From Variovorax brevis (GTDB taxonomy: Bacteria; Pseudomonadota; Gammaproteobacteria; Burkholderiales; Burkholderiaceae_C): a DNA stretch of 64,000 bases. The position numbers were made by a program, and so were the translations under genes. Where the stretch lies: assembly GCF_030317105.1 (NCBI RefSeq), contig NZ_JASZYG010000001.1:1016303-1080302 (forward strand). The letters run 5' to 3'. Numbering within the stretch: the first letter of the stretch is position 1; each line of letters opens with the position of its first letter. Below the pieces are notes generated by a model. The model was not told the origin of the DNA. It did not search any database and saw only the letters and a list, made by a program, of their open reading frames with translations. Positions 63,034 to 64,000 of this stretch are shown piece after piece.

Positions 63034-64000
63034 TCAATGAAACTTCAGATCGCTGCCCCAACGCCCGCGGGCCGTCGCGAGCAGGTCGGCCGCAGCCTGC
63101 GGTGCTCCCGCGCCGATGGCCGTCGAATACGCCAGCTGGTAAGCCCGCATCGTCGGTCGATTCGCGAGATTGATCCGGGCCAGCTCGAAGGCCCTTGCAG
63201 GGTCATTGCCGCTGCCGAGATAGAACGCCGCACCATGGTCGGCGAAGGCGAGCAGGTGGGATTCGAGCAGTCCGTCGAATCCGGCTCGCGCAGCTTGCAG
63301 TTGCATCTGCGCCTGCGTCGGGCTGCCCGTCGCGGCCATCACCTCGGCCAGCCGCCATCTCACCTCCGGATCACTGGCGGCAAGCGCGGGCCGCAGCAGC
63401 GATTCCGCAGCCTGGAACTGGCCGTCGCGCAGGCGGATCTCGGCCAGGTGCACGCGTGCCTTCACATAGCCCGGCAGGTACGCGATGGCCAGGGCATACC
63501 ACTGCGCGGCCCGTTGGGGCTGGGGCACGGGAGCCTGCTCTCCCCACAACATACCCAGTTGAAAGCACGCCCAGGCCACGGCAAAGGGGGAAGCATCGTG
63601 ATAGCCCGCCAGGGCCTGCTGGTAGATGCGGTCCGCTTCGTCGTAGTCGCCCAGGTCCACCAGCGTTGCGGCCAGCGGCACCAGGTCTTCCAGCCGGCCT
63701 GAGCGCTCGGCGAGCCTTCGACGCTCCTCCAGCACGACATTGAGCCGGGTTCCGCGCGCCTGATCGATGCCCAGCAACAGGCGGCTGGCATCGGGCTTCA
63801 AGGCGCCGCGTGCGCCCGCTTGCATCAGCAGGGCGCTGGCTTCGGAAAAGCGATGCGTGGCGGACGCCACCTGCGCGCTGACAAGCACTGTTCGCGGCGC
63901 GTGGGCGTCGAGTTCAGCAAGCTGCCTGACCAACGCATCGAGACGATCGTACGCGGCCAGATCGCCGAGAAATTGCGCCGCCATCTGCTCCTGCCCGACG
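63034..64000 (-). CDS. TPR-repeat protein (partial, runs off right edge)
   Basis: At least 316 residues, still open at the right edge. The ATG at 63984 is one possible start, but the frame continues beyond it, so the N-terminus is probably outside the window. The sequence is a chain of TPR-like helices with canonical W/L/G/Y/A/P spacing, for example LVPLAATLVDLGDYDEADRIYQQALAGY, AAQWYALAIAYLPGYVKARVHLAEIRLRDGQFQAAESLLRPAL and MAATGSPTQAQMQLQAARAGF. It is likely a protein-interaction scaffold. No partner can be named, although the adjacent small secreted protein is a candidate. Confidence 0.75.
   Translation of the reverse strand, partial: VGQEQMAAQFLGDLAAYDRLDALVRQLAELDAHAPRTVLVSAQVASATHRFSEASALLMQAGARGALKPDASRLLLGIDQARGTRLNVVLEERRRLAERSGRLEDLVPLAATLVDLGDYDEADRIYQQALAGYHDASPFAVAWACFQLGMLWGEQAPVPQPQRAAQWYALAIAYLPGYVKARVHLAEIRLRDGQFQAAESLLRPALAASDPEVRWRLAEVMAATGSPTQAQMQLQAARAGFDGLLESHLLAFADHGAAFYLGSGNDPARAFELARINLANRPTMRAYQLAYSTAIGAGAPQAAADLLATARGRWGSDLKFH

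Overview
The window is GC-rich chromosomal DNA with the look of a Comamonadaceae betaproteobacterium, most likely Variovorax or a close relative. This is inferred from gene content: orphan tripartite-tricarboxylate (Bug) receptors, a three-gene pntAa-pntAb-pntB transhydrogenase, feruloyl-CoA-synthase-like acyl-CoA ligases, and typical Burkholderiales small proteins. I see no rRNA, tRNA, CRISPR array, insertion sequence, integrase or phage gene. Genes are packed closely, and no gene-free stretch exceeds about 300 bases.

Layout. 0-2 kb: the end of a GT39-type glycosyltransferase and a GT2-GtrA lipid-linked glycosyltransferase. 2-11.4 kb: a stress and housekeeping stretch with hemerythrin, PHA-depolymerase-type esterase, DUF3597, a ferritin-like DUF2383 protein, a stand-alone receiver domain, RecQ, DUF421 and a large-subunit catalase (KatE). 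11.5-15.3 kb: a PaoABC-type molybdenum hydroxylase, facing a divergent Nramp transporter. 16.9-21 kb: a repeat-headed small protein, a DUF3016 protein and the proton-translocating transhydrogenase.

21-40.3 kb: an acyl-CoA catabolic island with two feruloyl-CoA-synthase-like ligases, MaoC hydratase, two NmrA-like paralogues, a 2,4-dienoyl-CoA-reductase-like SDR, TetR, a DmdC-like acyl-CoA dehydrogenase, a class III CoA-transferase, two Bug receptors, an iron alcohol dehydrogenase, a thiolase, a bifunctional hydratase/3-hydroxyacyl-CoA dehydrogenase and a LysR. Five intergenic sites share a TTRACNNTGTTARGAT-like inverted repeat overlapping promoter elements. The TetR encoded in the middle is the obvious candidate to read them. 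The genes together could activate an organic acid to its CoA thioester and shorten it by beta-oxidation-like steps; the substrate is unknown.

40.5-45 kb: a MazEF-type toxin-antitoxin pair and an RbsBAC-like sugar ABC transporter. 45-51.7 kb: a 2196-residue autotransporter with several repeat families. 51.7-54.3 kb: two small membrane proteins and a sulfatase. 54.3-60.3 kb: probably one operon that joins a Tat-exported IorAB-type molybdenum hydroxylase to a b(o/a)3-like terminal oxidase and a dihaem cytochrome c, apparently a self-contained periplasmic oxidation chain. 60.4-64 kb: lipoproteins, a patatin-like lipase, a small secreted protein and a TPR protein running off the right edge.

The observations I rate highest are the shared operator of the catabolic island, including its copy in the pntAB/ligase intergenic region, the hydroxylase-oxidase operon, and the recurring CACGTACGTG palindrome between 51.6 and 60.3 kb.
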